A DNA stretch of 13,473 nucleotides from Candidatus Falkowiibacteriota bacterium (GCA_903920975.1 CAIXNZ010000055.1:1-13473), one strand, 5' to 3'. Counted from the first letter of the stretch, positions 1 through 7,319 are shown. The notes: generated by a model not told the origin, from the sequence alone. Made by a program: numbers and translations.

Positions 1-843
1 ATCTCCAACATTTACTATATCGCGGTAGTTTATTATCCCTATTTGTACGATTTGTTGCCAATAGAAAGATAGGTTTTTGGGAAAATATGGGTTAATAATT
101 AGTCCTGAGATTACGCCTAGAAATGGGGCTAATATTAGTTTAAAATTATCAAGGGAAAATAAATTCTTAGCAAAAATATATAATTTTTTATTTAAGCCCC
201 AAGCCAAGTCGCCTTTAAATACAAAATTTATAGAATTTGCCACGACATATAAACCTGCCATACCCAAAATCAACAAAAAGCCACCATATGACCAAACGTA
301 AAAAAAGGAAAGAAAAAATAACGGCCATAATTTTCTTTTAAAAATACAATAAATTCCACTAAATAAAATAATTAGAGAAAAGGCGCTGGCTTTAGCCAAA
401 GAAATCCTAAAAAGTAGAGCCGGCGAAAAAATTAACAACAGCGAAAAAAATTCAGGATAAATTAATTTATATTTTTTGAAAATGGTATAAGACAATAAAA
501 TAAATACCGTAGCCAAAATTACAGTATAAAATTTAAAGCCAAGCCAATCGCCGAGTGTATAAATAAAGGGTATAGCTAAAACATGATAAAGAAAATGGTG
601 GTCAATATAATAATCTTTTAAGACTGTAAATTGCAACCAGGGAAAATTTAATATCGGCCCTTTACTGTCAAAAATTAGCTTGGACATCTTCAAATGATAG
701 AAAGAATCAGGATCTAAAAAACTCGGGCTGGCTTGGATCCAAAGATAGACAAATAAAGCCATTAAAAATATGAGTAAATACAAAATAAACTGATTATTGG
801 CAATCAGTTCTTTTATTTTAAATATAATTTTCCCAATATTCAT
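1..843 (-). CDS. GT-C type membrane glycosyltransferase, partial (C-terminus beyond left edge)
   Basis: The frame is open from ATG at 843 down to base 1 with no stop, giving 281 residues of an incomplete gene. The protein is strongly hydrophobic: a short N-terminus, a membrane helix at about residues 18-37, then several more helices. The first outer loop carries DPDSFYH (residues 44-50), and DHH lies at 81-83. Late in the fragment comes a membrane helix followed by NPYFP (251-255). An acidic DxD in the first loop followed by a second acidic/His motif is typical of GT-C enzymes such as STT3/PglB oligosaccharyltransferases and GT39 mannosyltransferases, which move sugars from polyprenyl-phosphate donors on the outer membrane face. 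Function is inferred from these motifs only; donor and acceptor are unknown. The gene follows the methyltransferase (end 885) by 41 bases but has its own promoter-like sequence. A 74-codon plus-strand frame at 77-301 is a shadow of it. Confidence 0.72.
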   Translation of the reverse strand, partial: MNIGKIIFKIKELIANNQFILYLLIFLMALFVYLWIQASPSFLDPDSFYHLKMSKLIFDSKGPILNFPWLQFTVLKDYYIDHHFLYHVLAIPFIYTLGDWLGFKFYTVILATVFILLSYTIFKKYKLIYPEFFSLLLIFSPALLFRISLAKASAFSLIILFSGIYCIFKRKLWPLFFLSFFYVWSYGGFLLILGMAGLYVVANSINFVFKGDLAWGLNKKLYIFAKNLFSLDNFKLILAPFLGVISGLIINPYFPKNLSFYWQQIVQIGIINYRDIVNVGD

Positions 844-849
844 ATTATG

Positions 850-877
850 ATTATACCAGCTAGCTTTGGTTCTGCAA
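850..877 (-). promoter_or_regulatory. Extended -10 promoter for the glycosyltransferase, probably leaderless
   Basis: On the minus strand, TTGCAG (877-872) is followed after 16 bases by TATAAT (855-850), preceded by TGG, which fits the TGn extended -10. Exactly six bases separate TATAAT from the ATG at 843, so the expected transcription start falls on or next to the start codon. No Shine-Dalgarno is present. Confidence 0.55.
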
Positions 878-884
878 GTTACTA

Positions 885-1505
885 TCATCGATAGTAAATA
901 TAAATTTTATTGCTAAGAAATCCCCTTTTTTCTAAATCAATGATTTTATTCGGCTGCCAATTTTTCATAGTAAAAGTGTTGGAAATTACCATTGTGCCTG
1001 GCTTCAGTTCATTAATAAATTTTTTTTCTAATAGTTCCATCTCCTTGGGCATTAAAAAACAAAAAATATAATTAGCCTCAGATAAATTTACTTTTAAAAA
1101 ATCTCTAAAATACACGCTTATCTTTTGGTGGCTAAATAGGTTAAAAAATTTAGCTAATAGAAAGGGTGGCAGTGAATATTCATAGCCAACACATTCCACA
1201 TCTTGTTTTTTTGCTAATAGTCTCAAAAAACGCGCATCCCCACAGCCCAATTCGTAAACTTTTGTTTTTGGCTCAAATCTAATATTTTCCAAAATTTTTG
1301 CAACTATCTTTTTCGAACTACGCACAAAAGGAGCATGCCCCAAAAATATAGTTCGATAGCTACCATGTAGAACTGAAACCAAACAAATTACTAACAAGCC
1401 TATGTCTAGTATCCCAAAATAAAACGCACAATTTAGAAATCCGAAGTGAAGAAGAGCCAAGGGGATTAAACATAATATTGATAGAACTATTATGGTGAGT
1501 ATCAT
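885..1505 (-). CDS. Membrane-anchored class I SAM-dependent methyltransferase (FAM173-like)
   Basis: This 206-residue protein has two hydrophobic N-terminal segments (about residues 1-27 and 29-48) and a cytoplasmic class I methyltransferase fold. Motif I, the SAM-binding glycine loop, is VYELGCGDARF at 83-93. An acidic residue ends strand 2 in VGYEYS (106-111). The motif IV region reads ANYIFCFLMP (about 144-153), and LKPGTMVIS (168-176) matches the usual late-strand segment. The order membrane helix, ELGCGD, then a hydrophobic strand ending LMP resembles the FAM173 / ATP-synthase-c lysine methyltransferase family, but the substrate cannot be read from sequence. It ends with three consecutive in-frame stops (TGA TAG TAA, 887-879). 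The ATG lies five bases after a terminator-like hairpin, so its expression may depend on read-through or a very short leader. A start further in would remove part of the first membrane segment. Confidence 0.75.
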   Translation of the reverse strand: MILTIIVLSILCLIPLALLHFGFLNCAFYFGILDIGLLVICLVSVLHGSYRTIFLGHAPFVRSSKKIVAKILENIRFEPKTKVYELGCGDARFLRLLAKKQDVECVGYEYSLPPFLLAKFFNLFSHQKISVYFRDFLKVNLSEANYIFCFLMPKEMELLEKKFINELKPGTMVISNTFTMKNWQPNKIIDLEKRGFLSNKIYIYYR

Positions 1506-1507
1506 AA

Positions 1508-1565
1508 TATAAAAACCTCGCTGATTATTTTGCCAAGCATGGGCGCAAAATAATCAAACGAGGTT
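1508..1565 (-). terminator. Long stem-loop with T-tract just upstream of the methyltransferase
   Basis: The inverted repeat consists of CGAGGTT/AACCTCG (1559-1565 with 1514-1520) and GCAAAATAATC/GATTATTTTGC (1545-1555 with 1523-1533), separated by a small 3/2 internal loop. Read on the minus strand, the hairpin runs into TTTTT then ATATT, as in an intrinsic terminator. Eighteen paired positions is longer than most terminators. The T-tract is on the minus strand only, so it acts on transcription heading into the methyltransferase gene. Confidence 0.75.
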
Positions 1566-1632
1566 GTGTAAACATAATTTATTATTAATAAGTTGGTTCC
1601 TCCTAAGCATTCCCCCCACTACTTCCTGATTT
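1510..1632 (-). ncRNA. Candidate small RNA or attenuated leader upstream of the methyltransferase
   Basis: A good promoter (TTGCCA, 16 bases, TGT-TATACT) predicts a start near 1632, and the long terminator-like hairpin ends the transcript near 1510, giving about 120 nt. The RNA would begin with a G-rich segment (a run of six G at about 1616-1611), contain AGGAGG at 1604-1599, then an A/U-rich linker, then the hairpin. A possible 18-codon frame starts at ATG 1610 and stops with TGA at 1556-1554 inside the first arm of the hairpin, an arrangement seen in attenuators, but its ribosome site is not well placed. No known riboswitch or RNA family was recognised. It could be a free small RNA, an attenuator, or simply a promoter followed by a terminator. 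Confidence 0.45.
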
Positions 1633-1638
1633 AATTGT

Positions 1639-1666
1639 AGTATAACATTTATATCAATCTTGGCAA
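1639..1666 (-). promoter_or_regulatory. Extended -10 promoter reading leftward, divergent from yebC
   Basis: The minus strand has TTGCCA at 1666-1661 and TATACT at 1644-1639, separated by 16 bases. TGT directly before the -10 gives a TGn extended element. It lies back-to-back with the yebC promoter, with 29 bases between the two -35 boxes. Confidence 0.6.
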
Positions 1667-1695
1667 GAAATTTCTGTGGACAGCCAATTGGTCGC

Positions 1696-1723
1696 TTGAT
1701 TTATTCCTAAAAATTGCTAAAAT
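1696..1723 (+). promoter_or_regulatory. Promoter for yebC
   Basis: TTGATT (1696-1701) and TAAAAT (1718-1723) are 16 bases apart, and TGC precedes the -10 (extended TGn). The expected start is near 1730, leaving a leader of about 26 bases without a Shine-Dalgarno before the ATG at 1756. Confidence 0.5.
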
Positions 1724-1755
1724 CAAATTAACAACAATAAATAAAATTTAATTAT

Positions 1756-2481
1756 ATGAGTGGCCATTCCAAGTGGGCGACCACAAAAAGACAGAAGGCC
1801 GTAACCGATGCTAAGAGGGCAAATTTATTTACCAAATTAGGCCGGGCTATTTCTGTTACTGCGCGGGAAAAGGGAGGCGACCCCTTGGCAAATTTTACTT
1901 TAAGATTAGCCATAGAAAGGGCTCGAGCGGCCAATATGCCCAAGGAGAATATTGAACGCGCAATAAAACGCGGTACTGGTGAAATCAAGGGAGCAATTAT
2001 TGAAGAATTGCTCTACGAAGGCTTTGGCCCGGGCGGCACAACTCTAATTATTAAATGCCTAAGCGATAACAAGAACCGCACGGCTTCTGACATTAAACAT
2101 GCGCTTAATGAACATGGCGGGTCTTTGGCTGGCAAAAATGCAGTGATGTGGCAGTATGAATTAAAAGGTGTGATCAGAATTATCAATGAAAAATTAAGCG
2201 GCCAGAATCCAGATGACTTGGAATTGCGGATTATTGACCTGGGCGCCCAGGAGATTATCAGAGAAAATGATTCTTGGCTTATTTATACCAGATTAGAAGA
2301 TCTCCAAAAAGTGAGTAAGGGGCTGGAAAATATCGCTTTAACTCCGGACTATGCTGAAATTGAATATGTTTCTAAGGAAAAAGTAACTTTAAACGAGGAA
2401 ACACAGGAAAAAAACGAAAGACTTTTTGAAGCGCTGGATGAAATGGAGGATGTAGATAATTATTATACAAATTTAAAATAA
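1756..2481 (+). CDS. yebC: YebC/PmpR family transcriptional regulator or translation factor
   Basis: The 241-residue product has the hallmark N-terminus MSGHSKWATTKRQKAVTDAK, followed by FTKLGRAI and the helical stretch RLAIERARAANMPKENIERAIKRGTG (about residues 50-75). YEGFGPGG (88-95) and the later NGGSL-like HGGSLA are family signatures, and full length is close to the usual 235-250. Family members are cytosolic three-domain proteins. They have been described as DNA-binding regulators (PmpR) and, for some YebC proteins, as ribosome-associated factors that relieve stalling at proline stretches; which applies here is not visible. In many bacteria yebC stands next to ruvC, as it does here, with ruvC starting 81 bases downstream behind a terminator. 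A minus-strand frame at 1752-1988 is only its shadow. Confidence 0.95.
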   Translation: MSGHSKWATTKRQKAVTDAKRANLFTKLGRAISVTAREKGGDPLANFTLRLAIERARAANMPKENIERAIKRGTGEIKGAIIEELLYEGFGPGGTTLIIKCLSDNKNRTASDIKHALNEHGGSLAGKNAVMWQYELKGVIRIINEKLSGQNPDDLELRIIDLGAQEIIRENDSWLIYTRLEDLQKVSKGLENIALTPDYAEIEYVSKEKVTLNEETQEKNERLFEALDEMEDVDNYYTNLK

Positions 2482-2486
2482 TAAAT

Positions 2487-2516
2487 ACCCCAAAGCATAC
2501 GGCCAAGGGGTTTTTT
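2487..2516 (+). terminator. Intrinsic terminator after yebC
   Basis: ACCCC (2487-2491) pairs with GGGGT (2507-2511) around a 15-base loop and is followed by a run of six T (2511-2516). The stem is short but GC-only apart from its closing A-T pair. It lies five bases after the yebC stop and suggests that ruvC is transcribed separately. Confidence 0.6.
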
Positions 2517-2543
2517 ATTTCTCTTTATTATAAGCAATATATT

Positions 2544-2552
2544 TGCTAAACT
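2544..2552 (+). promoter_or_regulatory. Possible extended -10 for ruvC
   Basis: TGC followed by TAAACT (2547-2552) lies ten bases before the ruvC ATG. The -35 region (TTTATT, 2524-2529, 17-base spacing) is weak. The predicted start would leave a leader of only about four bases, and there is no Shine-Dalgarno. Confidence 0.35.
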
Positions 2553-2562
2553 TAGAGATAAC

Positions 2563-3066
2563 ATGGCTGACAAAAAAAATCTAATAATTTTAGGTATTGA
2601 CCCGGGCTTAGCTACGACTGGCTATGCCTTTATTAAAAATGGGGCAAGGCTTGAGGCCATAGATTACGGAGTTATTTCAACTTCCAGTCAGCAAGAGTTC
2701 CCAATTCGCTTAAAGTTTATTTATCAGTCTTTAAATAAGTTAATAAAGAGATATCAACCTGATGTGCTGGTGGCCGAACAGCTATTTTTCTGCAAAAACG
2801 TTAAAACTGCCCTTTTGGTCGGACAAGCGCGCGGTGTAATTTTGTTGACAGCTATATTAAATAAACTGCCAGTCTATGAATTCACTCCCTTGCAGGTAAA
2901 ACAATCGGTTTGCGGCTATGGTCGGGCGGAAAAGTCCCAAATTCAAAGCATGGTAAAAATTTTATTAAAACTTAAGTCAATACCCAAGCCAGACGATGCT
3001 GCTGATGCCCTAGCCATTGCCTTAACTTATATAAACTCTAAAAAATTTCTAGATAAAACAAGGTAA
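2563..3066 (+). CDS. ruvC: Crossover junction endodeoxyribonuclease RuvC
   Basis: RuvC resolves Holliday junctions by paired nicks during recombination and repair, normally loaded by RuvAB. The 167-residue protein has the RNase H-like fold signature and all four expected acidic residues: D13 in GIDPGLATTG, E72 in LVAEQLFF, and D145 and D148 in KPDDAADALAIA. The spacing matches D7, E66, D138 and D141 of the E. coli enzyme. GQARGVILL (87-95) and the basic KQSVCGYGRAEKSQIQSMV region (113-131) fit the DNA-binding face. Length is typical. It follows yebC as in many bacteria, but ruvA and ruvB are not in this window; a PBP gene follows instead. The ATG at 2563 is the natural start, since the catalytic strand begins about seven residues later. 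Confidence 0.95.
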   Translation: MADKKNLIILGIDPGLATTGYAFIKNGARLEAIDYGVISTSSQQEFPIRLKFIYQSLNKLIKRYQPDVLVAEQLFFCKNVKTALLVGQARGVILLTAILNKLPVYEFTPLQVKQSVCGYGRAEKSQIQSMVKILLKLKSIPKPDDAADALAIALTYINSKKFLDKTR

Positions 3067-3076
3067 AGACGCAACC

Positions 3077-3105
3077 TTGAAATAATTATTATAAAGTTAT
3101 ATAAT
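3077..3105 (+). promoter_or_regulatory. Near-consensus promoter for the PBP1A gene
   Basis: TTGAAA (3077-3082) and a perfect TATAAT (3100-3105) are separated by the optimal 17 bases. The expected start is near 3112, giving a ~29-base leader before the ATG at 3141. The leader has no Shine-Dalgarno. Confidence 0.7.
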
Positions 3106-3140
3106 AGTGTTAAATTAATTTATCGTTAAGTTTCTAAATA

Positions 3141-5720
3141 ATGCCGATTTCGCAACTCACTCGCTCGCCCAAAGCCTGGCAAAAATACAAAAGAGGCAGA
3201 AGAACCTTCTTGGGCAGCGGACATCATTTTAGAAAACCCAGTAAAAGCATGATTAAAAATCTAGTTGTCTGGTTAATCATCCTGGGAATTATCGCTGTTT
3301 TATTTGGCGGGATTGTTTTTGTTGGCGCCATTGCCTGGTATTCACGCGATTTGCCAGATCCGAATAAACTAGTTGACCGTGTCGTGTCAGAATCCACTAA
3401 AATTTTTGACCGAACAGGCAAAACGGTTTTATGGGAAATGCATGGCGGAGAAAGACGCACAATTATTGAATTGGACCAAATTTCTGATTATGCTAAGTGG
3501 GCGACTATTTCTGCGGAAGATAAGGATTTTTATAAACATAAAGGCTTTAAAATCACTAGTATCATCCGCTCTATCATCGTTGATATTTTAAGAGGTAGCC
3601 GGGCCCAGGGTGGTTCTACTATTACGCAACAGCTTGTGAAAAATGCCATCCTGACTAATGAAAAAAGTATAGCGCGCAAATTCAAAGAACTAATTCTCTC
3701 CTACCAGATAGAAAAAAAATTCACCAAGGACCAAATTCTGAAAATGTATTTTAACGAAATTCCTTATGGCGGTGTTAATTATGGCATAGAATCAGCGGCC
3801 AATTATTATCTGGGCAAGCACGCTAATGAGTTAACTTTGGGAGAAGCGGCAATTTTAGCAGCTCTGCCCCAAGCGCCTACCAGATTATCGCCTTATGGTT
3901 CGCATGTCGATGAATTATTAAAGCGCCAAAAATGGATATTAGATGAAATGGTCAAGGATGGTTATATTTCCAAGGATGACGCAGAAAAAGCCAAGGCAGA
4001 AAAAATTATTTTTAACCAAGAAAATATCGGCGGAATTTTAGCTCCGCACTTTGTTTTTTACGTCAAAGAAATTTTAGCCGAGAAATATGGTGACGATACC
4101 TTAGAAACAAGCGGTTTAAAAATTATATCCACTCTAGACTTAGCCAAGCAAAAATTAGCCGAAGATGCTGTCCATAATGCCAAAGAAAAAAATCTAAAAT
4201 ACAAAGCCACTAATGCTGCTCTACTTTCAGTTGACGCCAAAACTGGAGAAATTTTAGCCATGGTGGGCTCGCAAGATTTTAATGATAAAGATATTGATGG
4301 ACAGGTCAATGTTACTATCCAACCTAGACAGCCCGGCTCCTCCATTAAACCAATAATCTATTCGGCTGCTTTTGAAAAGGGCTTTACTACTGAAACTGTT
4401 TTATATGATGCGTATACAATTTTTGCCAAAACGCCAAAAGAATACGCACCTAGAAATTATAATAAAAAAGAATACGGTCCGATTACCTTGCGCAAAGCTT
4501 TGGCCGGCTCTTTAAATATTCCAGCAGTTAAAACTTTATATTTAGCAGGCTATGAAAATGTTAAAGACTTAATGGAGAACATGGGTTATTCAACAATTAC
4601 AGATAAAACCCAATGTGGCCTGGCTTTGGTATTGGGCGGCTGTGAAGTTAAGCTTATCGATCATGTCGGCGCTTTTACGGCTTTTGCCCGCGATGGCGAG
4701 AGGTCGGAACTAGCAGCCATTTTAAAAGTAGAGGATAAAGATGGAAAAATACTTGAAGAATTTCAGGCCAAAAAGCATAAGGTGCTTGGAGAAAATTCTG
4801 TCAGACAGATTAATAGTATTCTTTCTGATGATGCCTCCAGATCCTTTATTTTTGGCTCTGGCTCACCACTAGTCATGAAAGATAGGCCCATTTGCGCTAA
4901 AACCGGCACCACCAATGATAACAAGGACGCCTGGGCAATTGGCTATACCCCATCGTTTGTCACAGGCGTTTGGGTTGGCAACAGTCGTGGTGAGAATATG
5001 ACCGGTGGTGCTGATGGCGTGGTTGTGGCTGCGCCAATTTGGCATGAATACATGGCCAATATTTTAAACGGTACACCAGTGGAATATTTTAAAGCACCAG
5101 ACGCACTTGACCCGAATTTACCGCCGATTTTACGCGGCCAAATGCCGGGCGAGGTTGAAGTTGAAATAGATCGTGCTTCTGGCAAACTAGCCACCCAATA
5201 TACGCCAGCCACTTTCAGGGAAAAAAGGAAATTTACCGTTGCTCATGATATTTTATTCTATGTTGATAAAAATAATCCAACAGGCCCGCAACCCACAAAT
5301 CCAGCTTCTGACTCTATGTTTCAACCATGGGAAGATGGCGTGAAACAATGGTATGAAAAACAAGCCCTTGAAAGTGGCACGCAATATACTTTCCAAGATC
5401 CGCCGACTGAAAGCGATGATTTACATATACCGGCAAATTTCCCAGTTCTAACACTATTATTTCCTGCAAATCAACAGCTGGTTGAAAGCAACCCAATCAA
5501 TTTTCAAGTCCAGGTTAGCGCGCCAAGGGCTATCAGTCGTGTGCTCTATGAACTAGACAATAAAACCCTGGGCCAAAGCACCAGCTCTCCTTTTAATCTA
5601 ATGACTTCCATAAATGGCTATGAAAATGGCTATCATAAATTAAAAGTGACTGCTTTTGATGACATTGATAATTCTTCTTCGGTTGAAATAGATATAAATC
5701 TCAAATTACAAAATTTTTAA
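3141..5720 (+). CDS. Class A penicillin-binding protein (PBP1A type) with C-terminal Ig-like domain
   Basis: This is a bifunctional peptidoglycan synthase of 859 residues. A cationic cytoplasmic tail (1-40) precedes one membrane anchor (about 41-66). The GT51 glycosyltransferase domain has the catalytic Glu126 in EDKDFYKHKG, then GGSTITQQLVKN (157-168) and the MYFNEIPYGGVNYGIESAA segment (202-220); it polymerises lipid II. The transpeptidase domain has Ser400-x-x-Lys403 (SSIK), Ser457-Leu-Asn459 and Lys587-Thr-Gly-Thr590, all three beta-lactam-site motifs, and crosslinks stem peptides. From about residue 770 a beta-rich tail (LTLLFPANQQLVESN, later HKLKVTAFDD) looks like a bacterial Ig-like domain, an addition seen in many Patescibacteria and Gram-positive PBPs, perhaps for wall or surface binding. 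The gene has its own near-consensus promoter and ends at a bidirectional terminator. The family is certain; the symbol (ponA/mrcA/pbpF-like) is not assigned. Confidence 0.95.
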   Translation: MPISQLTRSPKAWQKYKRGRRTFLGSGHHFRKPSKSMIKNLVVWLIILGIIAVLFGGIVFVGAIAWYSRDLPDPNKLVDRVVSESTKIFDRTGKTVLWEMHGGERRTIIELDQISDYAKWATISAEDKDFYKHKGFKITSIIRSIIVDILRGSRAQGGSTITQQLVKNAILTNEKSIARKFKELILSYQIEKKFTKDQILKMYFNEIPYGGVNYGIESAANYYLGKHANELTLGEAAILAALPQAPTRLSPYGSHVDELLKRQKWILDEMVKDGYISKDDAEKAKAEKIIFNQENIGGILAPHFVFYVKEILAEKYGDDTLETSGLKIISTLDLAKQKLAEDAVHNAKEKNLKYKATNAALLSVDAKTGEILAMVGSQDFNDKDIDGQVNVTIQPRQPGSSIKPIIYSAAFEKGFTTETVLYDAYTIFAKTPKEYAPRNYNKKEYGPITLRKALAGSLNIPAVKTLYLAGYENVKDLMENMGYSTITDKTQCGLALVLGGCEVKLIDHVGAFTAFARDGERSELAAILKVEDKDGKILEEFQAKKHKVLGENSVRQINSILSDDASRSFIFGSGSPLVMKDRPICAKTGTTNDNKDAWAIGYTPSFVTGVWVGNSRGENMTGGADGVVVAAPIWHEYMANILNGTPVEYFKAPDALDPNLPPILRGQMPGEVEVEIDRASGKLATQYTPATFREKRKFTVAHDILFYVDKNNPTGPQPTNPASDSMFQPWEDGVKQWYEKQALESGTQYTFQDPPTESDDLHIPANFPVLTLLFPANQQLVESNPINFQVQVSAPRAISRVLYELDNKTLGQSTSSPFNLMTSINGYENGYHKLKVTAFDDIDNSSSVEIDINLKLQNF

Positions 5721-5744
5721 AAATTTCACTAAGAATATCATAAT

Positions 5745-5774
5745 AAAAAAGACCCAGTTTTGACGCTGGGTCTA
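5745..5774. terminator. Bidirectional terminator between convergent genes
   Basis: GACCCAG (5751-5757) and CTGGGTC (5766-5772) form a perfect 7-bp GC-rich stem with an 8-base loop. On the minus strand it is followed by a run of six T (5750-5745), on the plus strand by a looser T-rich stretch (TATTTGTTT). It lies between the PBP stop (5720) and the end of the 161-aa gene (5780) and probably stops both. Confidence 0.85.
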
Positions 5775-5779
5775 TTTGT

Positions 5780-6265
5780 TTAATTTTGGTTCATGACTCT
5801 TTCCAGCAACCGCTGGTAGATTTCCTGTTTGCTTCTGGGGTGTCTTAATATCTTCAGATATTGTTTGATGTGGGCATAAATATTACCTCGCACACAACCA
5901 TGTTTTTCAACTAATTGCACAACGCTCATCTTGCTTTTCCTGAAGAAAAAATCCGTAAAAATTTTATATTCTTTCACAAGAGTACGGCGCTCTTCAACGG
6001 AAATCTTGGGATTAATACTTTTTGGCACATCGAGTAATTCCTTCTCGAAACCTCCATTCTTGATATTGTACCTTCTCCGCCATTCATAATTACGCACATA
6101 AACTATTGATTTAAAGGCCACTGCACTTACATGAAGACGCGCGCCTAAAATCTCAATTATGACTTCCTCGATATCTTTGTCACTGGCGCCCATTCCCTTC
6201 ATTCTCTCGATCTCTTTGCCAAAATCCATATTTTCGGGACAAAACAAATCTCTTTTTATTGTCAT
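5780..6265 (-). CDS. Hypothetical protein with C-terminal helix-turn-helix-like segment
   Basis: I do not recognise this 161-residue protein. It is charged and lacks a signal peptide or membrane helix. Residues 15-42 look like a charged amphipathic helix, and 57-70 is a basic, aromatic segment (RNYEWRRRYNIKN). Residues 112-140 (KMSVVQLVEKHGCVRGNIYAHIKQYLKIL) have the spacing of a helix-turn-helix: helix, HG turn, then a second helix opening RGNIYAHIKQ. A DNA-binding or regulatory role is therefore possible but is only inference. Two Cys (9 and 124) are too isolated for a zinc site. It has a perfect -35 box and the only strong Shine-Dalgarno correctly spaced to a gene start in the window, so it is likely expressed independently of, and translated differently from, its neighbours. 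It ends at a strong terminator. Confidence 0.75.
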   Translation of the reverse strand: MTIKRDLFCPENMDFGKEIERMKGMGASDKDIEEVIIEILGARLHVSAVAFKSIVYVRNYEWRRRYNIKNGGFEKELLDVPKSINPKISVEERRTLVKEYKIFTDFFFRKSKMSVVQLVEKHGCVRGNIYAHIKQYLKILRHPRSKQEIYQRLLERVMNQN

Positions 6266-6270
6266 CTTTT

Positions 6271-6276
6271 CCTCCT
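6271..6276 (-). promoter_or_regulatory. Strong Shine-Dalgarno for the 161-aa gene
   Basis: AGGAGG on the minus strand lies five bases before the ATG at 6265 and fixes this start. Other genes here have no comparable site at this distance. Confidence 0.85.
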
Positions 6277-6285
6277 CTTTAAATT

Positions 6286-6314
6286 AGCCTAACAAATTTA
6301 ATGAGTTTTGTCAA
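6286..6314 (-). promoter_or_regulatory. Promoter for the 161-aa gene
   Basis: A perfect TTGACA (6314-6309) is followed after 17 bases by TAGGCT (6291-6286), a poor -10 that is preceded by TGT (extended TGn). The predicted start near 6279 gives a short leader carrying the Shine-Dalgarno. The -35 lies six bases past the stop codon of the upstream gene. Confidence 0.55.
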
Positions 6315-6320
6315 TCCTAT

Positions 6321-7319
6321 TTATTTAAAATATTTTCTGGCCGCCTCCCAAACTGAATTGTCATTTTTTACTGTTTTTAACCAATACCACCATTCCACTC
6401 CCCAAAAATAAGCGCGGAAAAAATTTGTCTTATTGGCAAATTCAGCGTTATCAACCAGCATCTTGGCATTCATGGATTTAAATTGCTGATCTAATGGAGT
6501 ATTGGGCGGGTCGTGAGGAAACCAGGGCTCGGCCTGCAGTTCAGCCACATACATGGCTTCTTGGGGCTTGCCCCACAAATAGGCTTTAATGCGATAATAT
6601 GAGGGAAACAAGACATAATAGCGCCAATAGCCAATATAATTGTTCCAGGTTACCCGATAAAGCGTTGTGCCAAAAAGATCGCCCATTTTAATCAAAGGAA
6701 ACCAAGTACTAAGCTCCCCCGAGTCAGTTAACATTACCTTGCGACTATCTAAAGATTTGACCAAATCAACTTCTTCTTGAACATCTTTTTTTGTCATCTT
6801 GGTACATTCGCCAAAAAAATCCAAGAAAGGTTCGTTTTCAACCTGCCAAAATTCCACGGCTTTATTATTTTTATAGCGCTCAACAACTTTTTTAATATTA
6901 TCTAAAATAATCGGTCTTAATATTTTTTCGTCCATTCCCTTGGCCCAGGCCGGGTCATGACATTCTGGCCAGCGCGGCTGTCTTCGGCCGACTACAATAG
7001 CCACACGTACATCTCTTTTAACTGCTTCGTTAAGCTGCCAGTCAATATCATTAAAATTATAAATATCTTTTTCCGGCTGAATCTCATCCCAATAGGTTGG
7101 TATTCTTAAATATCTGACTTTTAAATCATCCAAAATAGCCGTGTAGGTTTTTTCCCAATCCAAATTCATCTGATTGGCAAATTTTTTGGAAAAAGTTACG
7201 CCATAGACAATCTTTTTATTAGAATTATAAGTATAAGCGGCTAAAACATAATAAACTATAGCGCCAATGACTATAGCAAAAAAAATAATTTTTAAAACAA
7301 TTTTTGTTTTTTTCCCCAT
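6321..7319 (-). CDS. Membrane-anchored glycoside hydrolase-like protein (clan GH-A TIM barrel)
   Basis: The 332 residues begin with a basic stretch and one membrane helix (about 7-29), so the rest is probably extracytoplasmic. The catalytic domain looks like a GH-A (beta/alpha)8 barrel: YGVTFS (39-44) at strand 1, VRYLRIPTYWDEIQPEKDIYNF (68-89) at strand 2, and VEFWQVENEP (155-164) with N162-E163 as the likely acid/base pair. MYVAELQAEPW (256-266) places the probable nucleophile at E260. FFRAYFWGVEWWYW (300-313) matches the strand-8 Trp-rich segment. Both catalytic glutamates appear intact. The family (GH5/GH39-like or an unclassified branch) and substrate are not determinable. It is the third gene of an operon, starting two bases after the EamA stop, so it may act on surface or imported glycans. 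Confidence 0.75.
   Translation of the reverse strand: MGKKTKIVLKIIFFAIVIGAIVYYVLAAYTYNSNKKIVYGVTFSKKFANQMNLDWEKTYTAILDDLKVRYLRIPTYWDEIQPEKDIYNFNDIDWQLNEAVKRDVRVAIVVGRRQPRWPECHDPAWAKGMDEKILRPIILDNIKKVVERYKNNKAVEFWQVENEPFLDFFGECTKMTKKDVQEEVDLVKSLDSRKVMLTDSGELSTWFPLIKMGDLFGTTLYRVTWNNYIGYWRYYVLFPSYYRIKAYLWGKPQEAMYVAELQAEPWFPHDPPNTPLDQQFKSMNAKMLVDNAEFANKTNFFRAYFWGVEWWYWLKTVKNDNSVWEAARKYFK

Noticed and set aside
77..301. 74-codon plus-strand frame
   Set aside because: Antisense to the open glycosyltransferase frame that covers 843 to 1; no promoter or ribosome site.
1554..1610. 18-codon leader peptide as a real gene
   Set aside because: The run of G lies only one base before the ATG and the AGGAGG is inside the frame; mentioned only as part of the candidate leader.
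3224..3460. Minus-strand and alternative-frame ORFs within the PBP gene (also 3373-3591, 4058-4345, 4943-5212, 5314-5496)
   Set aside because: All lie inside the well-supported PBP1A frame and have no family-like sequence.
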